64,000 nucleotides of DNA from Pontederia crassipes (GCA_030549335.1 CM060187.1:53154203-53218202); one strand, 5' to 3'. Shown: positions 17,800 to 29,427, numbered from the stretch's first letter. A program made the numbers and translations. Notes: generated by a model from the letters alone, not told the origin.

Positions 17800-18290
17800 A
17801 ATTTTAGATTCTTTCTTGTGCATTTCTTCAAGAGCTCTATCAAGCAACCCACATTCCACTAAAAGGGTAATCTGCATATATCCTCAAAGAACATTAGGCA
17901 CAAAGAGAAATAAAATACAATAGAAGGTTATATTATGTGTCAATAATAAATGAAAGGAATCCAAAATGAATTCCTGGGGTTATTGTATTCAGTAATATTC
18001 CAATACAAGGAGCCAGATGGCCAGGTTTTTGGTGGAGTAATAAAATCTAAGCGAGGAATCCAAGTATAGGATAACACATGGAAGATCCATTTACAAGATA
18101 GCATGCAAATAAATTATGTAAAAGGAAAAAGCAAATAGAAACTATATGTCACAATATTATGAACCTTATACAACAGCATTTCTCCATGTTCATAACGCTC
18201 ATTTGCAGGAGGATAATCATCTCCTAGGGTTCCTTCATAGGCCTCCAAGACTTCAATTGCCTTTAAGCCATTAGAATTCAAATGGTGATG
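17800..18290 (-). pseudogene. Two-exon fragment of a NAA15-like (NatA auxiliary subunit) gene
   Basis: Exon A (about 18290-18165) encodes KAIEVLEAYEGTLGDDYPP followed by NERYEHGEMLLYK and ends at a GT donor. After a 293-bp intron, exon B (17871-17800) encodes ITLLVECGLLDRALEEMHKK then ESKI and again ends at a GTAAGT donor. This segment matches my memory of the TPR region of NAA15, the ribosome-anchoring subunit of the N-terminal acetyltransferase NatA. A complete gene has many more exons; none were found nearby, and a SINE and a hAT-like piece lie on either side. It is best read as a transposed or duplicated gene fragment. The family assignment is from memory and moderately sure. Confidence 0.6.
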
Positions 18291-18291
18291 A

Positions 18292-18504
18292 CATTTACAA
18301 CGAGAAGAAACACAGAGTCGGATATGACTTGACCCAATCCAAACCATTGGTCGACTCAACTTGACCTCAACTTGACCTTGGGGTATGGGTCGAAATTTTT
18401 CGACCCGAATCCACCTGACCTTTGGTTCGGGTACGGGTAGAAATTTAATTTTTAATTTTTAGCTTATATTTTATATTAAAAAAATTAAAATAAAATATTT
18501 TAAA
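18292..18504. mobile_element. Truncated hAT-like MITE fragment
   Basis: Rich in GACCCGA/GGGTCGA words followed by an AT tract (TTTAATTTTTAATTTTTAGC, then AAAATAAAATATTTTAAATA). It resembles the elements at 57990-58436 and 58825-59257, which keep TAGGGGTG-type ends. Only one side is present here. Confidence 0.5.
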
Positions 18505-18950
18505 TAAATATCTAATATTGACATTGACCACATTGATCACAGCGTGACTGCTTGTAGATGGATTTCAATAAAAATCCTTTCTTTCGTCTGTGGTATTGAT
18601 AGTTGTAGGCATTCTAATATGAAGATTATTCTGTGTGCAGTATCTGGCATCAAAATCGGCTATGGCCATACTCAAGTTGCACCTGGTGGAAGAGATAGAA
18701 CTGTAACCAACAGAGGAGGATGTTGCAGCTGATGGCAAACAGGAACAAAGACATGTCCAGTGAAAAGAAAACCCCATGCTTTTGCCTTTGTGTTTAGTTT
18801 GTACAGTCTTGTGTTTTCTTTGGGTCGATCCAGGAGAAAGCTACCTCTTACCTCAAATTGAAAGGAGATGGGGATACAAGATAAAGATTCGCTTTTTTTT
18901 CTTTCCCAAAATTATAATTCAAATGATAGTCTTCGTAAATGCATCTAATG
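18505..18950 (+). pseudogene. Duplicated copy of the last RABB1 exon and its flanks
   Basis: About 440 bp closely match 13437-13875: the 3' end of Rab2 intron 5, exon 6 and the 3' UTR. The exon copy (18641-18732) still encodes most of GIKIGYGHTQVAPGGRDR followed by TVTNRGGCCS. It has lost one C just after the acceptor CAG (TATCTGG instead of TCATCTGG), so it is frameshifted relative to the parent exon, and a G-to-A change gives GGRDR for GGRDG. No other Rab2 exon is present, so it cannot make a GTPase. It ends abruptly at about 18950, where MATE gene 2 exon 4 begins on the other strand. Confidence 0.85.
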
Positions 18951-18951
18951 G

Positions 18952-21900
18952 GATCATGAATGCCATTGTAGAAGTGTTGAGGCTGCACAAACAGATTGAT
19001 ATTTAGTACTGCAGATTACTGGAAATGTATAAAGATAACATGCATGAGTCGTTACAAAAGATGGAAAGATGTTCCTAAATCAAATAGAGTTTTGAAGAAA
19101 AAAGTCGACGTGTGTGTTTCTTGTGGAACATAACTGTTTTCCTGTACATAACAGTTGCATGTCATTGTTACAATCAACGGTTCACAAATTTATGCACCTC
19201 ATTTGGTCAGAAGTGTTTCTATGTTGTCAAATGAATTTATTCTGTTGTTTATTTTTCATACTTCTCTAGTACGACTTAGATCATTCTGGTACCATCTCTT
19301 CAGAATAGTGCTTACAAGTCTCAAGTTGGCTTATTGAAGATTTGAAAGAAGAACCTGAAGAAGCAAATTAACTAAAACCATGGACGGACACATTGAAATA
19401 TATAGTGCGCCTTTGAATCATCATTACTAATTTTCCTAAACAAACGGAGTAATGAGCATCTAATTCATGAAATTGAAAAACAAAATGAGTAAAATTACAT
19501 CACCTGATAGACAAGACAGAAGCTTCCAACTTTGGATTTGGGAGAAGACCAGAGAGAAGTAAAAGCAACTCAAAGGACCAAGATTCTAAACTGTTCATTG
19601 AGTGATAAATAATTAATTGGAGTTGAGTACATTGATTTTTGAGAAATGACATAGTTTTATAGAAAATACGTGTCCCAAGTAAATTTCACTTACCAGATCA
19701 TGAGAGCTGATGGAATGGCTAGTCTAGTAAAGTCAAGAATGTCATTGAAAGCCTCTTTGGACAATCCAGTCCATGTTGCTTTACAGTGCGGAAATAGATT
19801 GATATAAAATACCAAAAGAACTAGATTAAGCAAGTATGATATAGAATTGGCCAAAGCTGCACCTCTAGTTCCAAAATCAAGTTTCGAAATCAGAATCCAA
19901 CATAGAAGAATATGAAGTAATGATGTCAATGCAGTTGTCAGCATTTGAGGGAAAACGATATTCTGACTTTGTAGAAACTTAAAATGACACTGGAGAAGAC
20001 CAAATGCAAATAGAGCAGGGATCAACCAACGGGCATATACTCCAGCTCCAATTGATATCTCTGGATCTTGCCCCAATGCCAGAAGAATTTGACATATAAA
20101 TGCCCATATAACAGATATGGGAATAGAGACAAGCATAAGAACAAGCATAGCTCTTTGCATATGAATGCCAAGCACAGAGAATTGTTCCGCTCCGAACGCC
20201 TGCCCACAGAAGGTATCGAGCGCGCTTCCCATTCCCATCTAATAAAAAATTCATATATTCTAAGAACTTTAGATCATAGTGATCCAGAAGGTCAACAATA
20301 GCATCGTGCATAATTAAATTGTTAAAAAGGACATAATATCTGCCTTTCCACTTTTTTTTGGCTTCAGGCTACGGACTGCAAAAAATGTGGACAACTAATC
20401 AGAGAAGAAAATGATTGAACTCATGAGTTTCACATGATTTGAATTCTTGACCAACCACTCTGCTTTTTCAGATCAAAATCTTAACTAATTGATATTACTA
20501 TCTTTTCTTAACACCTTAAACTTGTATGTAAAATTATAAATTTCGTTGGTAATTATTCTAAGCAAGACAAACATAAAAACAAAAGAAGTATTATGACACA
20601 TATGTAACTGATATTTGCTTAACAAAAGAGGGGAGTGCCTCTTCTCAACATGATTGATGCCTGATTTAGTAATAAGGAATGATTTACAAGGGAGAAACAA
20701 TGTTTCTTCTCATTGGCATGCCATCTAAAAGAATGCAAGAACATGTTCACTTTAAAATGCCTTTCAACTAGTTTACGAGGGGAAAGGACAAAACATGAAA
20801 GAAAATTGTTTGGTGAAAGTTTCTTGTAGAATACAAAATTAACATAGAGCGACAATGATCTCTAGAAGCACATGATAACTAGTTAATGAAAAAAGAACAC
20901 CTAAGTATCTATAATAGTTAGGGTTACGGTACGGTGGGAACAGCTATTTTAGAATTTTTAACACAAGCCAATACAATTGCAATATCCCCAGCTTTAGTTA
21001 ATAAAGTGAAGATTATAAATTTACAGTTCTATTGAGATGGAATAACACTAAACATAAACAATATATGCATGCATCTTTAACTCATTTCGTATATTCCAGA
21101 CTTGGTGTGGGAAATAAAAAAACTTTTTACCAACCAACTTCCAGATAGATTGGTTGGGATTTTGATTTCTACTATGAATATTAATTGTTCAAAGGCCTTG
21201 GAGGGGAATATTTATTTTCTGTTTATCTTTTCTAGGACTAAACACATGAGCATAAGCTAATTACGCAGAGAACCAGTTACAAATTACTAAAAGAAAAAAG
21301 GAAGACCTAGGCCAGAATAACATAGAATAGTCTTAGAGCTGAATACTATTTCTAGACTACGGCTCCAAAATTTAGCATTTTCTTCAAAATGTTGAAGTGA
21401 AATCACCTCCTCTTTTTCTGAAACGGTAAAATTTCAGAAACTAATACAGCAATTTGATGTACAATTCCTAACACATCCCAGGTGTTTTCAGCTACCTCGT
21501 ATCATGGTCACGTCAATAAACATAAGCCAAATTACTGAGGAATGGAAAACGATAGGCTTCGAGCAGCAATGCAGATTGTATGAACCATATCCATCACAAA
21601 AACAGGCCCACGTTTACCTCAAATTCAGAAATTGATAAATCATTTTTGTGGGACTTAGATGAAATGAAACTAAGGTACTCTTGTGGTTCCCGGTTAGCTT
21701 TGTTGTCATCGAAAGTAATTTCTTTGTTCATACGAAATCTGCCTCTCGCTGAAAGACGTCACAACACAATGACATGCACAGAAACAAATCCGTAGAGTGA
21801 TTCATCGAAAGGGAGTAGTCATAAGATGGTACCATGATGCTGAAACCTGTGACCTGCCCAAAAGATGTCGCCATGGAAGCACTCGCCAGTGCCAGCTCCC

Positions 21901-22024
21901 CAAGATGACCCACAAACATCACTGATATCATCTGCTGGGCGAACTGCAGGAGACACACTGCTATCAGAGGCCCTGCCAGCTTCAACTGTTTCTCTACCTC
22001 AGCCACCACTGCGTCCCTCCTCAT
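18952..22024 (-). pseudogene. MATE transporter gene 2, 3'-truncated copy
   Basis: Exons in reading order: 22024-21833 (start ATG at 22024, MRRDAVVAEVEKQLKLAG), 20238-19694, 19590-19504, and the first part of exon 4 (18982-18952). Exons 2 and 3 have exactly the same lengths as in MATE gene 1 (545 and 87 nt). They encode MGMGSALDTFCGQAFGAE, IPSALMIC and SWSFELLLLLSGLLPNPK. Exon 4 stops homology after about 31 nt, at the junction with the duplicated Rab2 3' flank. The equivalents of exons 5-8 (the second half of the carrier, including VSNELGA) are missing. The remaining splice sites and frame are intact, so a truncated six- to seven-helix product is possible, but a working transporter is unlikely. 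Intron 1 is 1.6 kb, against 119 bp in gene 1. Confidence 0.8.
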
Positions 22025-22380
22025 TGCTCTCTCTCTCTCTCTCTGTGTTAATGCCTCTTCGAAAATGTCCAGTAGAGGAAATATAAATGCCAAGGTTACA
22101 CTGTAGATCCCACCTCTTTTTTGGCCGTGAGCTCTCTGCACAGCTAGGGTTAGATGTTCTTCCTTTTGATCTGTCTAACTCTTTCTATTGCAGCAGCACC
22201 AAGGATCTTCCACCTATCAGTATTTGAAGATCTCTTCTCTGCAACAGCAGCCACCACCAAGCTTCTTCTGTTCAGCACCCTACGTCCAGGTAAGATGGTA
22301 TTACCTTGACTATTTCTCTCTTCTTGTCACCTCGTGATGTGTAAGATTCCAGCTTCCAGCTTCCAGATGGAAACATGTAG
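22025..22380. promoter_or_regulatory. Upstream region of MATE gene 2
   Basis: Contains a (CT)n/(GA)n run at 22027-22044 directly 5' of the MATE gene 2 start, probably in the 5' UTR. The reading frame stays open upstream to about 22141, so a longer N terminus is formally possible. I chose 22024 because the protein then starts a few residues before the conserved KQLKLAGPL, as is usual for the family. Confidence 0.35.
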
Positions 22381-22775
22381 TGTTGGACAGCAACAAGTAG
22401 AGACAAACAACACATACAAGAGAGAGAAGGAAATTGAGATTTCGAGCATTAAAAAATTTCAAGAACACAAGAATTGGTCACTGTAAAATTGCTCAGAGAT
22501 AAAATTCTGTCTCAGCCTTTGTGTACATGTTTGTAACAACTGTAATTAACTATTTATAACAGCTATTGTTTCTCTCTTTCATGTATATTTGTATACTACT
22601 AAGTATGTTAACATGTTTATCTACAGATTGTACACTTCATTTCTTCTTGTATTAATCTGCTTGTATTATCATTATACTCTGTAATAATCACATGATTAAC
22701 TTGTAATAAAATCCTTGTGCTGGACTTCTTATCCACTTCTATCCTCTGTTGTTATCAATTATTCTATTTGTAACA
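22381..22775. mobile_element. Possible solo LTR fossil (Copia-like), low confidence
   Basis: About 395 bp running from TGTTGGACAGC to ATTTGTAACA, with the TGTT...AACA ends and T-rich, TGTA-rich composition common in short Copia LTRs. No second LTR or internal region was found, and the flanking 5-mers do not clearly match, so the call is tentative. Confidence 0.3.
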
Positions 22776-23875
22776 CTCTCCCTCTGATTCTCGAGAAAGC
22801 ATCAAATGATGGAGGCATGGAAGGCGAATACGAAATAAACCCAAGAGCTCAGCATGTGAACAGTACCTGGAGGCTCTGCGGCCCTTGGAGTTTGCGCCAC
22901 GTAAAAAGGGTGTTCGGAGTCGTCCGGCAATATTTGGCGCCAAGTTCGCAGAGTAGCCATTTTATTTATATTTTTCATCCCGACCAGCGTGAAGAACCAG
23001 ATAGATACGATTACGACATGCATGTGTAGAAGTGTAGATCGCATTCTGTGGAGATTTGTGACCCTTCTGGGCAAACAAACAAGATAAGAGTAGATTAAAG
23101 ACGCGAACAAAACTAGATTATGTTAAATTATATTAAATATGCTATCAATAATTTTGAAAGCTTATGCAAATAAAAATATGATTCTAAAAGTTTAAGCTGA
23201 TAAAAAAACATCATTGACATATTTATAATCATAACAAAACTTAGAACTATAATCGTGTTGGTTTAAAACTTAATTAATTTTAATGCACAATAAATCTTAG
23301 AATAACAAGGTTAATAAATAAAATCAAACACGAAGGTTGTGTTAAAATCAATAACCCTTTTTTCCATTTTCAGTGTGCTAATCAACATGATAAAATGCAA
23401 TTATAACCTAAGATAAGATGAACCCTTCTGTCATTTTCAACTTTTTTAAGCCTTTGCACTGTTTAATACTTTCTTTCATAATCGTACATCATTAATTATG
23501 CCTATAACCAACCATGGGCCAGGGGGATAAAATATAATAAAAAAAGTATTAAAATAAAAATAGAGATTAACTCAACACTACAAAGTATAATTTTATATTA
23601 ATAGAGATAAAAAAATCATGATGCAGTAAGTCTAAAGACTACGACACTATTATTAATTAAAAACTATAAACACTTAAAAAATTGACTCCAAATTAAAAAG
23701 TAATTCAAATGTTTGATATACTTGAGCCTTTCTGTAGTCCGCATTTTGTAAAAGAAAATTAATAAAATATTATATTCCAGAAGATAAAAACTAGTCCACA
23801 ATTATTGCAATTAAAACTTATAAATTTATGATCTTGCTCGAATACTTGATATATTTAAGTTTTCCTTTTTAACCA
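22776..23875. other. Intergenic, AT-rich
   Basis: A GC-richer patch at 22800-23040 gives overlapping ORFs on both strands without recognisable domains. The rest is AT-rich sequence with no feature I can name. Confidence 0.4.

Positions 23876-23972
<97 letters not shown>
23876..23972. repeat. (TTA)n microsatellite, about 32 units
   Basis: Uninterrupted TTA trinucleotides for roughly 95 bp, about 80 bp upstream of the GC-rich leader of the FAR1-related gene. It is a likely polymorphic marker in or near that promoter. Confidence 0.95.
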
Positions 23973-24049
23973 TCACCCTAAGAAGCCACATTTTGATCAT
24001 TTTATCGAACCGGAGATACGCTGACTAAACACTCCTTGAACCGGAAGCC

Positions 24050-25224
24050 TTGGACCGGCCGGATCAACTCAAACCTAAAAGCTGATCTCCCTCTTTCCCC
24101 CTTTTCTCTCGCATCCTTCCACTCCCCCTCCTCATCTCCTTACACCGGCGACTAGCCGTCGGCGTGTAACCGCATATTCCAGATCCATTGCCTCCGGGAA
24201 CTAGGTATTATTTCTGTCTTCATATGTTTCTTCTCACTGCTGCTTCAATTTGAGAACCACCGCCGGCGATAAGTAGTTGCTGACAGAAAGGTCGCTGTTC
24301 TTTTAGGGCGTTCCATTTATCTGATTAAATATATCTAAGTTAGTCCATTTGGCGTTTTTTGTAACATTAATTGTGTCCAAATTACTTCTACAGAGGTAGT
24401 AAATTTCCCTCCATCATCTTGGACGTGGATTTTTGGCAAGTGCGAGTATATAGGATAACATGGTTAATTAAAAGTGACGGTCTACCTTTGAAGCATCATA
24501 TGATCCTGAGATATATTTTATTATCTTCAGAAGTTCATTATTATTATTATTATTTTTGAGGCCAGAAGCTCACTAGTTGTTGAGGATCAGCCAGATATCC
24601 TATTGAATATGTTGGTACTATATTACGTGTGTAAGAAAAAATACCTTGTTTTCAGTGTGCTAAAGCAGTAACATAGAGATTCTTCAAGGTATAAAATTGT
24701 TGATGACAATTTTCAAAAGAAAAAAAGGAATAGGAATGAGTTAGAATTTTGTCATGTTGAACCAGCCTGATACTATTATTATTATTTTCTTATGGTGCAT
24801 CAGCCTGTTATTGGCTGGATGCTGACTGAAACAAGAAAGGAGACTTATTTAGATATGGTTTAGTTTAGTGTTTCACAAGAAGAAATTGGACAGACACATC
24901 AGGAATGATGTTGTGTCTGCTTCGGAAAGCATGCTGTTACAAGCCTGCCATTTGCGGTATTCAATGTAACAAAAGAAATTAGAATACAAACTCATTAGAA
25001 TCCGTTTGGGGGATTTTCAGTGGAACATCTCTCAAGTATGGAGGCAGCATCTCACCAGCTGTGATACTAATTATATTTGTCATCCTTAAGAGTTCATAAT
25101 GAATATTGATGTAGGAATCATATTTGATGTACTATTGATTCAATAGAATTACTAATTATCTTCCATTCTATCTCCATTCAAAACTGAAGTTTTTAATTAT
25201 TTTGTACATTTACATATGGTTCAG
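24050..25224 (+). other. Putative 5' UTR exon and intron of the FAR1-related gene
   Basis: A pyrimidine-rich leader (about 24050-24204) ends at a donor AG|GTATTA (24204/24205). The acceptor GGTTCAG (ending 25224) lies 16 bp before the ATG at 25241. The intervening 1020 bp has no coding potential. A 5' UTR intron is common in this gene family. The boundaries are inferred from splice consensus only. Confidence 0.5.
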
Positions 25225-25240
25225 GCTTTGCCTTCTAGCA

Positions 25241-27628
25241 ATGGAAAGCACCTCAAGTGAGGATGATGAATCACTCAAAGATAACAATGTAGACCTAAAT
25301 GATGACAGTATTGAACATCAGATGACCTTTGATGTCAGCGGTCAGTTAACAGATGGAGAGAATAATTTTTCACATCAACATGGTCTCGAGACTGCCGAAC
25401 CTTTTGTTGGCATGGAGTTTGAGTCAGAAGAGTCAGCGAAGTTGTTTTATATGTCTTATGCTAGTCGTGTGGGTTTCTCTGTACGTATCAGCAAGTCACG
25501 ACGTTCAAGAAATGATGAATCTATAATCATGAGGCGGTTTGTCTGTTCCAAGGAGGGATTCCATATGAAGAAAGGAAATATTGATGATGGCAAGAAGAAG
25601 AGAAAGCGTGCAACTATTAGAGAAGGCTGCAATGCTATGATTGAAGTAATTCAAAAGTACTATGGCAGGTGGGTAGTCACTAAGCTTGTGAAAGAGCATA
25701 ATCATGTCGTGGCAGCACCAAGTAGGGTAAGTTACATAGCACCTGAAGAATTTGTTCTTAATCGTGGGGATCCTTACCCAGGAATGGAGTTTTCATCCCA
25801 TGAAGAGGCACAAACTTACTACTATGCATATGCTAGTCGTATTGGGTTTGATGTCCGCATTAGACTATCCCGTCGATCGACACGAGATGAGTCGTTTGTG
25901 ATGCGGCGATTTGTGTGTACTAGAGAGGGGTTTACTCCATATGAAGACAACTTTGATGAAAACAAGAAGAAAAGGAACCGAACCCCTACAAGAGATGGTT
26001 GTAAGGCAATGTTTGAGGTTATTAAAAAGGACTATGGCAAATGGATTTGTTCTAAGCTTGTTTTGGAACACACTCATGATCTGGCCATCGCAACAAACAA
26101 AGTGCATTATATTCAATCACAAACTGAAGTAGTTGTCCTTGCAAAAAGTGGCACACTGAATCGTGAGAAGTCTGCAGCACCACCCAATGTGAAGCCAACC
26201 GGAGAATATGGAAACTTCAACAATCTTCCCTCGAATGATCATAACTTTTGTGCTGACACAAGAGACACACATCATGATGCTTTTGGACTAGATGACACAC
26301 AAAATCTTTTGGAGTACTTCAAGAGAATGCAAGCTGAAAATCCTGCTTTCTATTATGCATTTCAAGTTGACAAAAATAACTGCCTGACTCATGCATTCTG
26401 GGCAGATGCAAAAGCTAAGATTGCATACTACTGTTTCGGCGATGCTGTTACATTGGATACCTCTTTTAAGGAAAATAAGAATATGCTCCCATTTGTCATG
26501 TTCACAGGCGTGAACCATCACTTGCAATCTGTAAGCTTTGGATGTGCATTACTCATAGATGAGACAGAAGCTTCATTTGTTTGGTTATTTGAGAACTGGA
26601 TCATGGCTATGTGTGCACGCTTTCCAGTTTCAATTAGTACCAGCTATCATGAATCTGTGGGAACGGCTATTTCAAAGGTATTCCCAGAGACACGCCACAG
26701 GTTCTGTAAATCACACATCTTAAGTAAATGCAAGGAGAAATTGTCTAACATTTTTCTGACACGAGCTACATTTGAGGAGGAATTTGAAAGATGTATCAAT
26801 GAGTCCGAAACAACTGATGTATTTGAATCAGGTTGGATGAATATCCTTGAAAAATATGACATTGGTGAAAATCTGTGGCTGCAGCTTTTATATGCCATTA
26901 GGCAAAAATGGGTGCCTGTTTATCTTAAGGACACATTCACTGCAGAGATTTCAGCAACACAAAAGCCAGAAAGTTTGAACAACTTTTTTGAGAAGTACTT
27001 TAATACTAAAACACCCTTGCTGGTGTTTGTTTCTTTGCTTGATCAAGCTATGATAGTTTGGTTTGAACGGGAAAGCTTAGAAGATTTAGCTACCAATTAT
27101 ACTAGACCAATTTTGAGAACCCCATCAAACATGCTAAAACAAGTGGCAGATATCTACACAAGGGAAATATTTGACATATTTCAGGAGGAGTTTGTTGAAT
27201 CACTTGGTTACAATGTGGACAAGATCGAGGATGGTGTGATTAGCAAGTATCGCGTTTCAAAAGATGAGGATGCTCATGGTATGTGTACTGTAATTCACAA
27301 TTATTCAGAGAAAACAACAAGTTGTAGCTGCTGTAAGCTTGAGAGGGCTGGCATCTTATGTAGACATATATTGAGAGTCTTCTTGACTATTGATGTTCGT
27401 GCCCTCCCTGAATGTTACATCTGGAAAAGATGGACTAAAGATGCCAAAAGTGGCTTTGTTTTGGATGAATGTGTTCGGTACAATGAACTTTATCGTGATG
27501 CTGTTAAATATGCGAAAGAGGGTTCAACCTCTACAGAGGTGTATAGTGTGGCCAAGGAGGCTTTGCAGATGGCTTTTACTGGCATCATAGCTGCAAAAAA
27601 GGGTGTTACCAACCAATGTGCGATGTAA
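25241..27628 (+). CDS. FRS: FAR1-RELATED SEQUENCE protein with two FAR1 domains
   Basis: A single coding exon of 795 aa. An acidic N terminus precedes two FAR1-type (WRKY-GCM1-like) zinc-finger domains, about residues 57-158 and 181-285. Each has GMEF, YAYASR/MSYASR, MRRFVC, a KKR(K/N)R basic stretch and a final EHNH or EHTH. A MULE-transposase-like domain follows at about 398-495 (DAVTLDTSF, FTGVNHHLQSVSFGCAL, FVWLFENW, RHRFCKSHI). A SWIM zinc finger (CSC ... CRH, about 695-709) is near the C terminus. FRS proteins are domesticated transposases acting as nuclear transcription factors in light and other responses. The first catalytic Asp (D406) remains, but the second, normally in an ITDQ motif, is Ser (S468), so transposition activity is not expected. 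The ATG at 25241 is chosen because the open frame further upstream lacks an ATG. Confidence 0.92.
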   Translation: MESTSSEDDESLKDNNVDLNDDSIEHQMTFDVSGQLTDGENNFSHQHGLETAEPFVGMEFESEESAKLFYMSYASRVGFSVRISKSRRSRNDESIIMRRFVCSKEGFHMKKGNIDDGKKKRKRATIREGCNAMIEVIQKYYGRWVVTKLVKEHNHVVAAPSRVSYIAPEEFVLNRGDPYPGMEFSSHEEAQTYYYAYASRIGFDVRIRLSRRSTRDESFVMRRFVCTREGFTPYEDNFDENKKKRNRTPTRDGCKAMFEVIKKDYGKWICSKLVLEHTHDLAIATNKVHYIQSQTEVVVLAKSGTLNREKSAAPPNVKPTGEYGNFNNLPSNDHNFCADTRDTHHDAFGLDDTQNLLEYFKRMQAENPAFYYAFQVDKNNCLTHAFWADAKAKIAYYCFGDAVTLDTSFKENKNMLPFVMFTGVNHHLQSVSFGCALLIDETEASFVWLFENWIMAMCARFPVSISTSYHESVGTAISKVFPETRHRFCKSHILSKCKEKLSNIFLTRATFEEEFERCINESETTDVFESGWMNILEKYDIGENLWLQLLYAIRQKWVPVYLKDTFTAEISATQKPESLNNFFEKYFNTKTPLLVFVSLLDQAMIVWFERESLEDLATNYTRPILRTPSNMLKQVADIYTREIFDIFQEEFVESLGYNVDKIEDGVISKYRVSKDEDAHGMCTVIHNYSEKTTSCSCCKLERAGILCRHILRVFLTIDVRALPECYIWKRWTKDAKSGFVLDECVRYNELYRDAVKYAKEGSTSTEVYSVAKEALQMAFTGIIAAKKGVTNQCAM

Positions 27629-28499
27629 GCATGTCTATCTTGAAGTCAAAGTCATCTTTTAACAGGGCTCTGCATTCTTCAACCACATACCTATGGATCC
27701 AGAACATCTTGTTTATCGATTCCCAAATAATAACATGACAAGCATCTTTCTAACCCTATATCCTTATTCATTTAAGAATATCTGTATATAACTTTTTTTC
27801 CTGGGAGGAGAAAGTCTTCTTGTGTATTTGAACTGTCATGTAGCTTCTTCAAGGAAATATTAGTTAGAAGTTCACAGCCTCCCTGTGCCATTCTTCTTCA
27901 CATACTTGATGTTAAACTGCTAGCTACTGAAAGAAAGTGTTGTTTTTCTTCCCATATTTGCTCTTACTGACAAGCTAATAAATCTTGAAATATTCTACTA
28001 TCAAATAACCCTTCGGACTGCAAGGATAGAACTGACGAGTAATTCCCCGGTTGTGTATATCAAAGCTCAGTCATTCCATGAACGATTTTCAACGTATGTT
28101 GTCATCTTATCAACGAATTAGTTGAGAGAACGCTCGAACTCACCACAGGACAGAATTGTTCTTGTTGTTTGTGCTTGACGATCTTCACATGTTTCTTCTG
28201 CTATTTTGTTTCCTGCATAAAACTTGGAAATACAATTTTTTTTCAGTTTTTCTTTTTGTTGTCCAGAATCGTTATCAAAACTAATTCAATTCAGGAACTG
28301 AGGATGTCGAATGTTATTGTATTTTTTTTTCAATACATTTAGGCTGTCGTATAAAAGTTTACTTCTTTCTAATAGTGTTAAGCGTGAACTTGGATTTCTT
28401 TAGCTCCCTCGGACTTCAATATAAAGTCGAAGCAAGATGGTCCTAGACGGTATAAATTGTATTTCTACTTCCTTTGGTTCCAGGAAATCCAAATTAATT
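27629..28499. other. 3' flank of the FAR1-related gene
   Basis: AT-rich sequence, probably 3' UTR at first, then spacer. No ORF or repeat was recognised. Confidence 0.4.
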
Positions 28500-28900
28500 T
28501 CGTGCTAGGGCGGAGCGTACAATATCCTATCATGTATAAAGATGTGCGGCTGCGCTACTCATACTAGAGGACGCGTTTTGGTAAAATCATGCGGGCCGAT
28601 GTTCAAAACGGATAATATCCTACGTAAGTGTAAAGGTGTTATATATGGTATTAGAGTCACTTCGCGTGGACCTCTGTGCATGGTGGGGTACGATCACTTA
28701 ACGAGGACGTTGAGTCTTCCGAGAGGAAAAAGTGTATGTAGTATGTCTTGATTTAGTCTCACATGCATAAATTATGAGAAATATGCTGGGTATATATGAG
28801 AATATGACTTTAAACGCGTTTTGATAAAATCGTGCATGTCGAGGTTCAAAGCGGCCTATGCAAGTGCATGGTGCTGCGCTCTTTGATATATTTCTTACTG
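28500..28900 (+). mobile_element. LTR-retrotransposon fossil fragment, low confidence
   Basis: TGGTATTAGAGTC at 28646-28658 resembles the primer-binding site complementary to initiator tRNA-Met that follows a plant 5' LTR. The upstream part has a phrase (ACGCGTTTTGGTAAAATC) that recurs in diverged form at about 28816 (ACGCGTTTTGATAAAATC). No coding domain is present. I read it as a short, old remnant. Confidence 0.3.
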
Positions 28901-29427
28901 AAAGTATCCCAGTGATAAGGAGTCGGACCAAATAATTCCATTGGGTTGTAGTTAGGCATGTGTACATTTGCTTTATACATGTAAGCATTTGCCATGCGTA
29001 CGTATTTAACGTTAGAAATCTATCTAACGAAGATGGTAGTCCGTATATTTTATCCATTCTGGTTCTAGTTACGGCTTTTGGACCTTTTTTCATTACCTAT
29101 TTCTTCTTTTTCTTATTTTGTTTGCAACAGTACTAAATAGATGATGATATCTTGTTTGCAAGAAGTCAGTGAGACTCGTTTATGCAAATATCAGGATGGG
29201 CATAGACAATTTAATCCCACATGAACTGTTTGTTCAAAATATTTTTATTAATAAGTTTAATTCCAAGCGCACGATCGCCGAGCCCGGTAACGCAGGCTTG
29301 TGACCCAAGTGGGGGCTTGAAGTGGTGGAATGGTTTGCTTCAGCTGCTGGTCCGGGCTGCGGCGTGCTCTATTTGGCCCGCCCGTTTCCAAGTCGGGAGT
29401 TGGACCGTATGGGCTGGGCGAAGGCTC
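28901..29427. other. Lead-in to the tandem array
   Basis: AT-rich to about 29260, then a GC-rich unique segment (29265-29427) that runs straight into the first repeat unit. It is not part of the repeated unit. It may be the unamplified left part of the founder sequence. Confidence 0.45.

Noticed and set aside
18114-18359. 81-codon ORF as a stand-alone gene
   Set aside because: Its middle is exon A of the NAA15-like fragment, and its ends are intron and hAT-like sequence.
22715-23110. ORFs of 102-104 codons on opposite strands
   Set aside because: Antisense pair without recognisable domains, starting inside a possible LTR.
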